From positions 2,170,001-2,234,000 of the forward strand of contig OY781463.1 in NCBI GenBank assembly GCA_963676725.1: a stretch of 64,000 nucleotides of DNA. The letters are read 5' to 3'. Position 1 is the first letter of the stretch. Each line of letters starts with the position of its first letter. Below the pieces are notes generated by a model, which was not told the DNA's origin, did no database searches, and saw only the letters and a list, made by a program, of their open reading frames with translations. Made by a program: the position numbers and the translations under genes. Origin of the DNA: G963662905 sp963676725. Lineage in GTDB: Bacteria; Bacteroidota; Bacteroidia; Bacteroidales; WRLA01. Shown piece after piece: positions 28,517 through 37,648 of the stretch.

Positions 28517-28692
28517 AAATCAAATTCATTAATGAAATATTCTATCAAGATGCACATCCTTTTGTCCAACAAATAGCTAGAAATAAATTATGGACCTTAG
28601 CATCGAAAATCCGTTCCGGTTAACAAAGCTAAAGTCCATACAAAACATCCTGCATAAGCAAGCTATAAGAAATATATTCTTAGAAAAGTAAA

Positions 28693-30831
28693 TTAGTACT
28701 TAAGGATTTTTTTCATATACACTTCATTGCTGTTCGGATCATCGATCCGAATCATATAAATCCCCTTGCTTAAGCCCTTCAGGCTAATTTTATTAATTTG
28801 ATTACCAATAAATTCACCCATTTGCAATGTTCTTCCATAATTATCATATAAATGATATATTAGAGAAACGTTATTTGATTGAAGGGATACATTGATATTG
28901 TCCTGACTACATGGGTTTGGATAGACCAAAACAGGGAATTTTTGCAGAGCGCCTTCTTCAACACCCACAAGTTGGTTAAACCCAAATATCTTATTATTCG
29001 CTGCAAGCTGTTTTACTGTATCAAGCCGTTGCCTAAGGATATCCAGAATATCTATATCTTTATTCTCATATTTTTTAGCAAAAACGAAAGCTAAATCGAG
29101 CTCTTGTACTTCCCCTGCTTCATAAGTAAATGGCCCTGTAGCGCTAATACCCCTTCGATCCCCGGGTGTGTTACCCATGCTTTCTTCAGTCCAATAATAT
29201 CCATTCTGGTTAAATCCTCCATTTGGAGGCACACCATTCGTTCCCCAATTGCATGGATCAGAATCACCCGGAAATATAAAACTACATTCCGGGCCAACTG
29301 CGCTGCTGTTTATATGGCCATTACCACCATAGAGCAAATGTGTCTGATCTTTCCATATACCGCGCATAAAGTCATAATATTCCGATGCTACATCAGGATC
29401 AGACAATGCAGGGTTCCCTCCATTGTTCATGCTCATAAATCCTGTCATACCCAAACGCTCATCATCAACGACGCCATTTCCGAAATTCAAGCCATTAACA
29501 CTCTCATCACAATTGTTCGCAGGATTATCCACATCATCATTATCCATATATGGACCGGCAAGAATAGTTACAGATTGGGCAGCAAGATTGCCATTAGAAA
29601 TATTTGCATCATAAGCATAATATGAACCTCTTTCCACATCACAACCAATATAATCATTCCATGCATCATTGCCAATATCAAGGTCAGTAAAAGAGCCAAA
29701 ATAAGTATTGGTATAGTTATTCTCTGATCTATTCATTATATCATAATGAACAAATACTGAATTTGCCAATGCAGAGTCTGATATATCATTAAAACTGTAT
29801 GCCATGGCATGAATTTCAACGCCCAGCTTCTCGCCTTGTGATTCGCTATGTTGGATCCTATCATCATTAAAAATAAAAAAGATCGCCTGATCTCCACGAA
29901 TTAAAGGATAATCCCCATCCATAGGCTCATAAATCCCATTTGCATTTTGATCTTCAAATGGAGCCATTTGCTCTAATTGTCCGTTATTGACATCACCATT
30001 TGCAGGCCAGCTGGCAATTGTTTGATTCATTTGGTAAGCAGGATCAGTATAATGATTTATATGGTAGCTGATTTCATCTGCGCTCAGACTCCACAATCTG
30101 ACATACTTCATATCGTATGCATCATCATAAACATTGGAAATAGGACCATAACAAAAATCAGCACCCAATTGCCGATACCTTTCCGCTGCCAGATGCAAAG
30201 AATTCGGAGCCTGTTCATTCAGACCTCCAATCCATAAATTGGAAATAAAGATGCTATGCTCTCCACTTCCTACTGGGGCTTCAAAACTTGGTTCCATGCC
30301 TGTCCCTCCAAATCCGGGTGTATAATCAAGCTTACAAAATAATGTACCAAATGAATTTATTCCAGCCTTAATATTATTTCCTTCCAATACAGCATAAGAT
30401 CCACTGGCTTGTACATCAACAATCAAATAGGCCATGCTTTGAAATGTATTATCATGCAATTTACCCAATAAATAAGATACTGTATCGATTCCCTCAAAAT
30501 TATAGGCTGATATATAATCAATAATACTATCAGAAATGATTTCTGCTCGCCCATATTGGGGAATCGCGCCACGAATTAATAAAGTGTCATTTTCAGGGTT
30601 TAGATCATTTTCAATAACATTGATGCGAACAGGAATGCCTCCTTTCGTTGTTGCATAATCGTTAATTGCTGTAGGATCAGACTGTTTAGATAAAATACCC
30701 TGATCTATTGAGGCAGCTATACTGGTTTGAGCGCTTTGCGCTAGTACTTGTCCTAATAAAAGAACAAATCCAAACATAAAGGAAAAACTGAGAATTTTTC
30801 CAATTCTAGGTGTAATTGTTTTCACTTTCAT
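28693..30831 (-). CDS. Secreted protein with type IX sorting domain
   Basis: 712 aa with a signal peptide (ILSFSFMFGFVLLLGQVLAQ). Residues of about 55-135 (INDYATTKGGIPVRINVIENDLNPENDTLLIRG...) form an Ig/cadherin-like module of the type found in large adhesins. A long central region rich in Asp, Asn, Gly and Tyr follows (for example PFEDQNANGIYEPMDGDYPLIRGD, which resembles calcium-binding loops). The protein ends with a Por-type sorting domain (VLVYPNPCSQDNINVSL ... GLSKGIYMIRID ... KKILKY). It should be exported by the type IX system to the cell surface. No enzymatic motif was recognised. It stands alone, with a 590-bp upstream region. Confidence 0.85.
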   Translation of the reverse strand: MKVKTITPRIGKILSFSFMFGFVLLLGQVLAQSAQTSIAASIDQGILSKQSDPTAINDYATTKGGIPVRINVIENDLNPENDTLLIRGAIPQYGRAEIISDSIIDYISAYNFEGIDTVSYLLGKLHDNTFQSMAYLIVDVQASGSYAVLEGNNIKAGINSFGTLFCKLDYTPGFGGTGMEPSFEAPVGSGEHSIFISNLWIGGLNEQAPNSLHLAAERYRQLGADFCYGPISNVYDDAYDMKYVRLWSLSADEISYHINHYTDPAYQMNQTIASWPANGDVNNGQLEQMAPFEDQNANGIYEPMDGDYPLIRGDQAIFFIFNDDRIQHSESQGEKLGVEIHAMAYSFNDISDSALANSVFVHYDIMNRSENNYTNTYFGSFTDLDIGNDAWNDYIGCDVERGSYYAYDANISNGNLAAQSVTILAGPYMDNDDVDNPANNCDESVNGLNFGNGVVDDERLGMTGFMSMNNGGNPALSDPDVASEYYDFMRGIWKDQTHLLYGGNGHINSSAVGPECSFIFPGDSDPCNWGTNGVPPNGGFNQNGYYWTEESMGNTPGDRRGISATGPFTYEAGEVQELDLAFVFAKKYENKDIDILDILRQRLDTVKQLAANNKIFGFNQLVGVEEGALQKFPVLVYPNPCSQDNINVSLQSNNVSLIYHLYDNYGRTLQMGEFIGNQINKISLKGLSKGIYMIRIDDPNSNEVYMKKILKY

Positions 30832-31423
30832 TTTTTTACTCCTAATTAAGGTTAATAATAAAATACTGTATGATAACTGTTTATATATTGATATAATTTT
30901 ATATTAATATCGAAAAATATGAATCTGTTTTTTAAGTAACCAAAATTAAAGATTATATTTCATTTATCCAAATGTTTAATTCATCAATAATTTAGATGAA
31001 CTATAATTTTATTTTGTGAATATACTTACTAAAAATTGCATAAAGGAAGGATTACGTAAGGGACAATATTTGTTTGAAATTTGCTTAATGATAAAACAAA
31101 AAGTCTGCTTAGGGCATAAGATCCCTTTTAGAACATAAGTGAGACAAGGAAATCGAAAGCCATGAAGATTCATTCATTACTTGAAAAGAAATACTTCAGT
31201 AGATATTTTATATTATTCTCCGGATTTACTTTTTCATCCGAGTCAATATAAGTTTCCGTACTTTCATAAAGGGGTTTCAATCAACAAATGCCGAATAAAT
31301 CTACATCGTTCCAGTCAGGATGGAATGTCTTTCTCAAAATGAAAAACCATAACAATAAGAACTGCAATAGCCCTCAGGTGAACAAGGCCGTATAATCTTT
31401 CTCTGTTATGACTAAAATATCGT
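30832..31423. other. Intergenic region with nothing recognised
   Basis: About 590 bp of AT-rich DNA between the secreted protein gene and the small membrane protein gene. It must contain the promoter of the secreted protein gene at its left side. I see no gene, repeat or strong hairpin in it. Confidence 0.5.
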
Positions 31424-31660
31424 TCATTGGCGCAAATAGCGGATGAATGAGAAAAGCGAAACAATCGCCCAAACGCCTTCCAATATAATAAAGGGAAGAT
31501 ACTGCATCAATACGGAAGCGAGACAAGCCATCCCTGCTCCTACAAGGTTTAATAGTATAAAAGCCAGATCTTTTTGATTCAGTTTTCCGGCAACGTTAAG
31601 TACGTATGCCAATAAAATTTGAAATACTCCGATAAATCCAATCCAATCAATTTCGTTCAT
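31424..31660 (-). CDS. Small membrane protein of the CBU_0592 type
   Basis: 78 aa with three predicted membrane helices: WIGFIGVFQILLAYVLNVAG, LAFILLNLVGAGMACLASVL and LPFIILEGVWAIVSLFSFI. The pattern (a GxxQxLLAY first helix, NLxGAxxxxxAS second helix, and FxxLExxWxxxSLxxLI third helix) matches the small CBU_0592-like family found in many bacteria. The function is unknown. The gene appears monocistronic. Confidence 0.75.
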   Translation of the reverse strand: MNEIDWIGFIGVFQILLAYVLNVAGKLNQKDLAFILLNLVGAGMACLASVLMQYLPFIILEGVWAIVSLFSFIRYLRQ

Positions 31661-31900
31661 TGCTGCTTTTTGCGTTTCATTCTGATGATGCTTTGGTCGA
31701 TTATGGGTTTAAATAATGATATCCCCACTCAAATACACCCCCAAAATACGGGATTATTTGGCGATAAATTAGGATTTAAGGCGAAGAAATTTCTCATACC
31801 CATCCATCAGAACAATTAAAAACGCTCAAATTTTTGATTTTAAATCGATTAAAGGAAAACATCAAAACAAAATTTTCCATTCTTAATTTTGAATTGTCAA

Positions 31901-32172
31901 TTATTCATTAAAAATTTCGGAAGTGCCACCCCTTCAGGGTTTATTATCAATACATTACACCATTTTGCTATAATAATGCCACTCCTTCGGAGTTCGTTAT
32001 CGATAAAATTTTTCATTATCAATTCTCCATTTTTAATTATTCATTAAGAATTTCGGAAGCGTCACCCCTTCAGGGTTTATTATCAATACATTACACCATT
32101 TTGCTATAATAATGCCACTCCTTCGGAGTTCGTTATCGATAAAATTTTTCATTATCAATTCTCCATTTTTAA
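31901..32172. repeat. 136-bp sequence repeated twice in tandem
   Basis: Two adjacent copies, 31901-32036 and 32037-32172, differ at about three positions near their left ends. Each copy contains two short palindromes (CCCCTTCAGGG and ACTCCTTCGGAGT) embedded in AT-rich sequence with many TTTTTAATT/TCAATT words. The array lies just after the stop codon of the U32 peptidase gene, which is read toward it, so its palindromes may end transcription. The pair is a recent tandem duplication. Confidence 0.85.
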
Positions 32173-32197
32173 TTGTCCATTTTCAATTTTCAATTTT

Positions 32198-34417
32198 TCA
32201 CCTCAAGCTTGGACAAACCACAAAATGAATCTGTTCTGCCGCATCAATATCCCCCTTCAAATAATTTTTAAAAAGTCTGATTATTTCAGCTTTATCAGCC
32301 TCCATTTTCGTTTCGGTTTTGATATCCCTTAAATCGATAAAAAGACTGGAGAAGAGATCAGGAAAATCCTGAAGAAGCTCCGTATTAAGCGAATGCGCTG
32401 CACTAAAAAGCCGTTGATGCTTTCCTTTTGATTTCTCGACAATGAATCGTTCATCCTTTAAATTTGTAATTATTGCTGTCCGCTCACATTCTTGCATACA
32501 GTGGTCATCAACTGTACTTTTCGCACAGCCACTCACCTGCTGCAATAAACACTGCCGACTTGTCATCAGTACAATTGGATGAAAAATGCTGTAGTATAAT
32601 TGAAAACCCTCAGGTTTTTTAACCGTCATTATTTGCTTCTTAGCAATTTCGTTGGAAAGAAATGCACCGGAACAATTAAATTTCTCCTGCAGGCAAATAA
32701 GGCTATACGAATTCACGATATTTAGGTAAGGACCGGCAATCCATTGAATTCCATTCTGATAGGCATCAAATGCAATCCCTGTATTATTCGTTATAATACA
32801 GTTTGGATGCAGTTCTACTAGAAATTCTTTGGCGGCGAGATAATCATCACCGATTAAAATAGAAGGAAAGCAAGGCTTTAGTGATTTATTTTTCTGAAAA
32901 AGCTCAAGCAAGCTGTTTTTTTCATTTCTAAACGCATCCGGAAGCTCATAATACACATCTATAGATGCATCAGCACATAGATTAAGATCCTTAACGGATG
33001 ATATGAATACCGAAAGTTTTGGTTTTTTATCGCAACTGATTCCCTTTTTCAAAACAGGAACTTTTATAGGAGAAAGCATTTCATGGCAAGCATTCAGCCT
33101 ACTTAATATACTCTTTTTCATAGTATTAAGCTCCTTAAAAGGCAGATAAAGCGCTCTTGCTAATTGATAGTCAGTATTTTCTATGGTATAATCTGTTTCG
33201 CTTATTGCGTTCAACCTTTTCAGAAACATCTTGTGGCTTAACGCTTCTGTACCAACATCCGTAAGGGGAATATCTGAAAGAAGCTCAAAAGAGATGTTTT
33301 GGCCTTTTACTGCTATTTTTAATGGAGCGCCGCATTCTCCTGAAATACAAATCGTAAGGGGAATTTTACTTAAATCAAATCGTTCTATTTCCGTTCTAAT
33401 CTGCGTTCTTAAATGCTTTTTTTCCTCATAAAGTTTGGCTTTGTCCTTGTCCAATTCCTCGTCAGAGCTATAATTATTGATCTTGGAAAGGTATTTAGTG
33501 GATTGGCTCATTGGATCATCAATAAACATATCCTTACTAATCTTCCCTTTCAAATAACCATTGGAGAAATCGCGGTTAAAGACCTTATAAAGAGCACTAT
33601 TATCAGAAAGCAAACGCTCATTTTCATACAAACTGAGCAATTGCTTTTTCCATGTGGTTACAACCGTATAAACATATTCAAACTCCTTAATCCGCCCTTC
33701 AATCTTCAGTGAATCGACACCTGCTTTAAGCAATTCCTGTACATCAAAATATGCTGAATTATCTTTAAGATTCAGCGGAAAATCCTTGCCGGCAGCTGTT
33801 TGTACATATCTTTCCCTACAAGGCTGACTACATCTGCCACGGTTTCCGGAATTCCCTCCATGAACGGAACTCATATAGCAAATCCCTGAAAATGAGATGC
33901 AATAAGATCCATGCACAAATACCTCTGTCCGAATATTTTGCGCATGTGCAAATGCGGTTAATTCTTTGATTTCATATAGGTTTAATTCCCTGGACAGATT
34001 AATTCGCTCCGCATTTAGCCGCTTTAAGAACAGGATCTGACCTGTATTATGCGTTGTAAGCTGTGTGGATGCGTGTATTTTTAGGCGCGGAAAATATTTG
34101 GATAAGATATAAAGCAATCCAAGATCCTGAACGATAACACCATCAATACTGGTATTGACTAAACGGTTCAGCAGTTTAATAAGCGCTGGGATTTCACTAT
34201 CCAATAGAATGATATTCAGGGTTAAAAACACTTTGCACTGATGTTGGTGCGCAAGTCTTAAAATCCCCTGAAGCTCCTCAAAGCTAATATTTGCAGCACG
34301 ATTTCTGGCATTAAACTTATTCAATCCGCAATAGACTGCATCAGCTCCTGCAAGAATCGCCGATTTTATGGAATCAATATCCCCACCGGGTGCCAATAAT
34401 TCAATTTTTCTTTTCAT
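32198..34417 (-). CDS. U32 family peptidase (collagenase-like, RlhA-type)
   Basis: 739 aa, cytoplasmic. The N-terminal half is a U32 domain: KIELLAPGGDIDSIKSAILAGADAVYCGLNKFNARNRAANIS, DGVIVQDLGLLYIL, IHASTQLTTHN, INLSRELNLYEI and the hallmark EVFVHGSYCISFSGICYMSS...GNRGRCSQPCRERY with clustered cysteines. A second region of about 300 residues carries more cysteines (CLLQQVSGCAKSTVDDHCMQEC), possibly binding an iron-sulfur cluster. Long U32 proteins of this layout include RlhA, needed for hydroxylation of C2501 in 23S rRNA, so an RNA-modification role is likelier than secreted collagen breakdown. It is preceded by a 150-bp gap and stands alone. Confidence 0.88.
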   Translation of the reverse strand: MKRKIELLAPGGDIDSIKSAILAGADAVYCGLNKFNARNRAANISFEELQGILRLAHQHQCKVFLTLNIILLDSEIPALIKLLNRLVNTSIDGVIVQDLGLLYILSKYFPRLKIHASTQLTTHNTGQILFLKRLNAERINLSRELNLYEIKELTAFAHAQNIRTEVFVHGSYCISFSGICYMSSVHGGNSGNRGRCSQPCRERYVQTAAGKDFPLNLKDNSAYFDVQELLKAGVDSLKIEGRIKEFEYVYTVVTTWKKQLLSLYENERLLSDNSALYKVFNRDFSNGYLKGKISKDMFIDDPMSQSTKYLSKINNYSSDEELDKDKAKLYEEKKHLRTQIRTEIERFDLSKIPLTICISGECGAPLKIAVKGQNISFELLSDIPLTDVGTEALSHKMFLKRLNAISETDYTIENTDYQLARALYLPFKELNTMKKSILSRLNACHEMLSPIKVPVLKKGISCDKKPKLSVFISSVKDLNLCADASIDVYYELPDAFRNEKNSLLELFQKNKSLKPCFPSILIGDDYLAAKEFLVELHPNCIITNNTGIAFDAYQNGIQWIAGPYLNIVNSYSLICLQEKFNCSGAFLSNEIAKKQIMTVKKPEGFQLYYSIFHPIVLMTSRQCLLQQVSGCAKSTVDDHCMQECERTAIITNLKDERFIVEKSKGKHQRLFSAAHSLNTELLQDFPDLFSSLFIDLRDIKTETKMEADKAEIIRLFKNYLKGDIDAAEQIHFVVCPSLR

Positions 34418-34567
34418 TCTCCTTTATCGTGATGTAAAAAGCAATAAAATCAAGAGGTTTCAAAATCTGTGTATTGCTTAACTATTGAAATGAAATCCAA
34501 AACTCTTCAGCCTCTAATTGATCGCATAAATATTGGATTAGGGTTGAGCAAAGCTGTCATACACTAC

Positions 34568-35023
34568 TTAATCCTGCACAGCAGATGATTTCTCTAGATG
34601 TTTTTTTGAATTTACTAAACGTGCACTTTTGTATGTATGGTTTATTTGGTCTGTAATCGGGTAAGGCCTATTAAATGCCTCCTGAGATAATTTAAAATAC
34701 TTTGCTAACTTTCGAATAGATTCTTTCGAAAGCCCTTTATGGTAATTTAGTATTTTAGATACAGTCCCTTTGGATAATGCAAGTATTTCGACCAAATCTT
34801 TTGATCTTAAATTATTCTCTAGCATCAGTGCTTTAAGTAGTTCAATCGGATTCAAATCTACTAATGAATTCTGTTCCTCATCCCATTTTTCGATGAGTAA
34901 GGTCAATAATTCTACTTCATCTTGCACATCCTCGCTTTGCATGCACAATAGGTCTTCAACGATTTTACAATATTCGACATATTGCTTCTTAGATTTGATG
35001 ATTGTATATTTTAAATTTCCCAT
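34568..35023 (-). CDS. HigA-type helix-turn-helix antitoxin without a working toxin
   Basis: 151 aa. The N-terminal part (LKYTIIKSKKQYVEYCKIVEDLL ... ELLTLLIEKWDEEQ) is typical of the HigA antitoxins that follow HigB toxins in Bacteroidota. It is followed by a helix-turn-helix domain (NNLRSKDLVEILALSKGTVSKILNYHKGLSKESIRKLAKYFKLSQEAF). The gene starts inside the 3' end of a truncated higB (34989-35111), which has lost most of its coding region. The antitoxin is therefore probably an orphan regulator, kept for its DNA-binding activity or on the way to being lost. Confidence 0.85.
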   Translation of the reverse strand: MGNLKYTIIKSKKQYVEYCKIVEDLLCMQSEDVQDEVELLTLLIEKWDEEQNSLVDLNPIELLKALMLENNLRSKDLVEILALSKGTVSKILNYHKGLSKESIRKLAKYFKLSQEAFNRPYPITDQINHTYKSARLVNSKKHLEKSSAVQD

Positions 35024-35111
35024 TACTCATCACTTCAAAAGACGATTTACTCTGAGAGTTCTTTTTAATAAATTCCTCAATCGTTTGTTTTTTTATTATA
35101 TGTATTTTCAT
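34989..35111 (-). pseudogene. Truncated HigB-type toxin gene
   Basis: An ATG at 35111 opens a 40-codon frame. Its first 26 residues (MKIHIIKKQTIEEFIKKN...SSFE) match the N-terminus of Bacteroidota HigB toxins, which continue with FxxWLxxLKxADW and end about 70 residues later with FNIxGNxYR. Here the frame passes directly into the start of the antitoxin gene, read one base out of phase, and ends at TAA 34989. The middle and end of the toxin, including the GNxYR and RFIGTH-type segments, are missing. An internal deletion of about 200-250 bp explains this. Confidence 0.75.
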
Positions 35112-35220
35112 TTCCTGAGACAAAGATATAAATAATGTTTCACAAAAGGAAACTAATTCAAATATAATTTCCACAGCCTTTATGCAAAGCTCGGTAATAA
35201 TATGTTGCGTTTTTCAATAT

Positions 35221-35594
35221 ATGAGGTGTTCAATTGAGTACTTAGGCTAAGCAATGAAATTCAGTATATTTCAATGAATGTTGTTTTAGATTTCTCCCTC
35301 GGTCATCTTATGTTTGCAATTTAACGAGTGTTCTATATCAAAAAGAATATAAAACACTGTAACTAAGAAAAATGACCTCAGTCGAAAAGACAAGATGGTG
35401 AAATATAGATAGACAAAAGTGGCGCGCGGACACAATAACTTTAAAATATATATGTCCGCGCGCCACTTTTGTCTGCTCCCTAACGAATCCTGTCTTTTCG
35501 ACCAAGGGATCAAAACGAAGTGAAGATCCTGCGGGAGAAATCTAATTATCAATGTAACAACCGATTAGGTTAAGTATTTATTTGAACACCTCAA
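35221..35594. mobile_element. MITE-like palindromic element with possible 8-bp target duplication
   Basis: The ends carry inverted repeats: GAGGTGTTCAA at 35223-35233 and its exact complement at 35582-35592, with TACTTA/TAAGTA matching further in at the same offset. TTAGATTTCTCCC lies inside each arm (35286 onward, and inverted at 35533-35545). GTCGAAAAGACA also occurs in both arms. At the centre are perfect 22-bp inverted arms, 35411-35432 and 35453-35474, with a 20-bp loop. The sequence TTCAATAT occurs immediately outside both ends (35213-35220 and 35595-35602), consistent with an 8-bp target duplication. There is no transposase. The element is a 374-bp hairpin-like non-autonomous repeat. 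Confidence 0.65.
35411..35474. repeat. Perfect 22-bp inverted repeat rich in GCGCGC
   Basis: The two 22-bp arms at 35411-35432 and 35453-35474 are exact complements and contain GGCGCGCGGA, far more GC-rich than the surroundings. The 20-bp loop is pure AT-rich sequence. If transcribed it would form a very stable hairpin. It is the core of the larger palindromic element. Confidence 0.9.
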
Positions 35595-35749
35595 TTCAAT
35601 ATTACACCAAAAAACCATATAGAATTTAATTTTCCATTTACCAATTTCCCCTTTCAGGTACACTATTTTTTTTATATCTTTAGCCTCTTGAAATACTGAT
35701 TTTTACAGAAATAAATTCACTTTTTAAGAAACAAGACCACATCCATCAA

Positions 35750-36697
35750 ATGAAAGAAAATAACGAAAAAATAGTAGATCAAAATCTCTTAAATGATGTT
35801 CCCGGGCGTAGGATTATTGAAGATATTGGTGATTCCGCATGGGGTCAGCTGATATTACCAGCAGCTGAAGAAACAATGTATACAAAAAACAGTGGACTGA
35901 AAGTAGTTGTATTTGGTAGCTATCTATTAGGCTATCAGGTTTTGGAAAGCCTGAAGAAAAGCGCAGAATGCAATCCAGGACGAATAAATTTATGCGGTCT
36001 TGTTACTGATGATCCTGCCAGTCCTGATGCAAAAATATCGGTAAAACGTCGTATTTGGAGGGAGTACAAAGACACTGAGATTATACAACTTGAAACAGCA
36101 ATGATCGAATCGGGCCTGAGCGCAGGAATGCCGGTTTATACAGGCAAAGTAAAATCCAACTACTTTCATAAACTATTAGCATCCTGGAATCCTGATGTAA
36201 TACTTGTCTGTGTTTTTGGGCAAATTATCGATGATTTTATTATTAATTACCCAAAATACGGGATGTATAATTTTCATCCATCCGATCTTAAGTTAAAATA
36301 TGGCGCTGGTCCACAACCATATCAGGATTTGATTAACAGGGATGCAAAAACATCTAAAGTAAGCATCCATGAGCTTACAAGCCAACTCGATGCAGGTCAG
36401 GTTGTTGGCCAATCATCAGATGTAAATGTCCGTTTTGCGGATGGTGGTATTACTGATAATGTGCTGGTGATTGACGATAAAATGATTCAACCAATTGACC
36501 TCATGGCAAGCTTATTCATCAAGGCATTAGTGCTTCAATTTGAGGAAAAACTAAAAGGAAGGATGCATCGGATTGATTTTGCCAAGCATTTCAGTGATGA
36601 GTACAAGAAAATGCTGTTGGAACCAATTCAGTCGAAGGAACATTCAATAAAATTGCCAAAAATATCAGAAGATATTGATTTTTCTATTCCGTCTTAA
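35750..36697 (+). CDS. Formyltransferase-fold protein (methionyl-tRNA formyltransferase-like)
   Basis: 315 aa. A 45-residue N-terminal extension precedes the formyl-transfer domain: LKVVVFGSYLLGYQVLESL, NPDVILVCVFGQIID, MYNFHPSDLKLKYGAGPQPYQDLI and SQLDAGQVVGQ. The catalytic Asn-His-Asp set of 10-formyltetrahydrofolate-dependent enzymes appears intact (about Asn174, His176, Asp214). It lacks the second domain of methionyl-tRNA formyltransferase and does not look like the housekeeping Fmt. The acceptor is unknown: possibilities include sugar amines, amino groups of natural products, or peptides. It has no biosynthetic neighbours that would suggest one. Confidence 0.75.
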   Translation: MKENNEKIVDQNLLNDVPGRRIIEDIGDSAWGQLILPAAEETMYTKNSGLKVVVFGSYLLGYQVLESLKKSAECNPGRINLCGLVTDDPASPDAKISVKRRIWREYKDTEIIQLETAMIESGLSAGMPVYTGKVKSNYFHKLLASWNPDVILVCVFGQIIDDFIINYPKYGMYNFHPSDLKLKYGAGPQPYQDLINRDAKTSKVSIHELTSQLDAGQVVGQSSDVNVRFADGGITDNVLVIDDKMIQPIDLMASLFIKALVLQFEEKLKGRMHRIDFAKHFSDEYKKMLLEPIQSKEHSIKLPKISEDIDFSIPS

Positions 36698-36729
36698 TCT
36701 GTTGTTTGGCAAGAAATACTCCTAAAGCC

Positions 36730-37548
36730 CTAATTCTTTGAGTTTTGAATCCAGGCAAGTGTGCTGACTGCCATCAGGCTTGGAAGTAGGGAGAGAAATG
36801 TGCCCCAATAAATCCCTGCATCCGAAAAGAAGAGCATCGCCCCAAGTGCATAGGCAAAAACAGAAATTGATCCCATTGGCACATTCCGAACCACCGAAAA
36901 AAGATAATCCGATTTATTACTCCAATGGATAACAATAAGCGATGAGGCAAGCCCTGCAGGAAACATAGCAATAACACCCGCCCAAAATGGGTTCATTGTC
37001 TCCGCAAGAAAGCACACAATCGAAATAAGAAAGCCTACAAACATTGCCCGAAGCAAAATACTGCCTCTGGAGTATTTCCTGGCACTGAATTTCTTCAAAG
37101 TCTTCTTGCGCAGGGCAAAATGTGCTATTAATGTCAAAACCAGATAGATGATAATACCCGCAGGCAGATGTGTATGCTTCAAAAGAACCAATGGCAAAGC
37201 AGCTAGAAACCATAAAATAGCACTGAGGGAAAAACAATAAAAGATAGTCCATCCTTTTGTTTTAAGAAGCTGATGAGAGTCGAAATATGCGGCAAGATGA
37301 ACATAAATCAGTGGATAAAGCACTGCCAGTCCCAAGGCCGGTAAGGAAGCTGGAACGATATGCGCCACAGCTTGCGACGACTGACTATAGCCCAAAAAGA
37401 AATATCCCAGAATAATCGTCGTAGGAAGCGATAATATAAGCCCGGAATAGCGCTGAGGAACTTTTTCAGCAAGTACAGACAAGATAGCGATTAAACCTCC
37501 CCCAATCAGAAAGGAAGCAATAAGTTGGATTAATAGTTCTAGTGACAC
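36730..37548 (-). CDS. Polytopic inner-membrane protein of unknown function
   Basis: About 272 aa with eight or nine predicted membrane helices (for example LLIQLIASFLIGGGLIAILSVL, YSGLILSLPTTIILGYFFLGY, FAYALGAMLFFSDAGIYWGTF). The two halves have a similar spacing, with PQRYSGLILSLPTTI in the first and NPFWAGVIAMFPAGLASSLIV in the second, which suggests an internal duplication. I do not recognise the family. The frame starts with GTG at 37548; no upstream in-frame ATG exists near it. It is convergent with the formyltransferase-like gene (33-bp gap). Confidence 0.65.
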   Translation of the reverse strand: MSLELLIQLIASFLIGGGLIAILSVLAEKVPQRYSGLILSLPTTIILGYFFLGYSQSSQAVAHIVPASLPALGLAVLYPLIYVHLAAYFDSHQLLKTKGWTIFYCFSLSAILWFLAALPLVLLKHTHLPAGIIIYLVLTLIAHFALRKKTLKKFSARKYSRGSILLRAMFVGFLISIVCFLAETMNPFWAGVIAMFPAGLASSLIVIHWSNKSDYLFSVVRNVPMGSISVFAYALGAMLFFSDAGIYWGTFLSLLPSLMAVSTLAWIQNSKN

Positions 37549-37648
37549 ATTGTGATTTTTAGTGTTTTATCAAACAAGGACGTAATTTTTCGTAGCTATA
37601 TCATCAAATATCATAACAAATTACTCATTATCAACGATATATAAGTCA

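Noticed and set aside
35286..35552. 88-codon minus-strand open frame
   Set aside because: It runs straight through the palindromic MITE-like element, so it is a by-product of repeat sequence.
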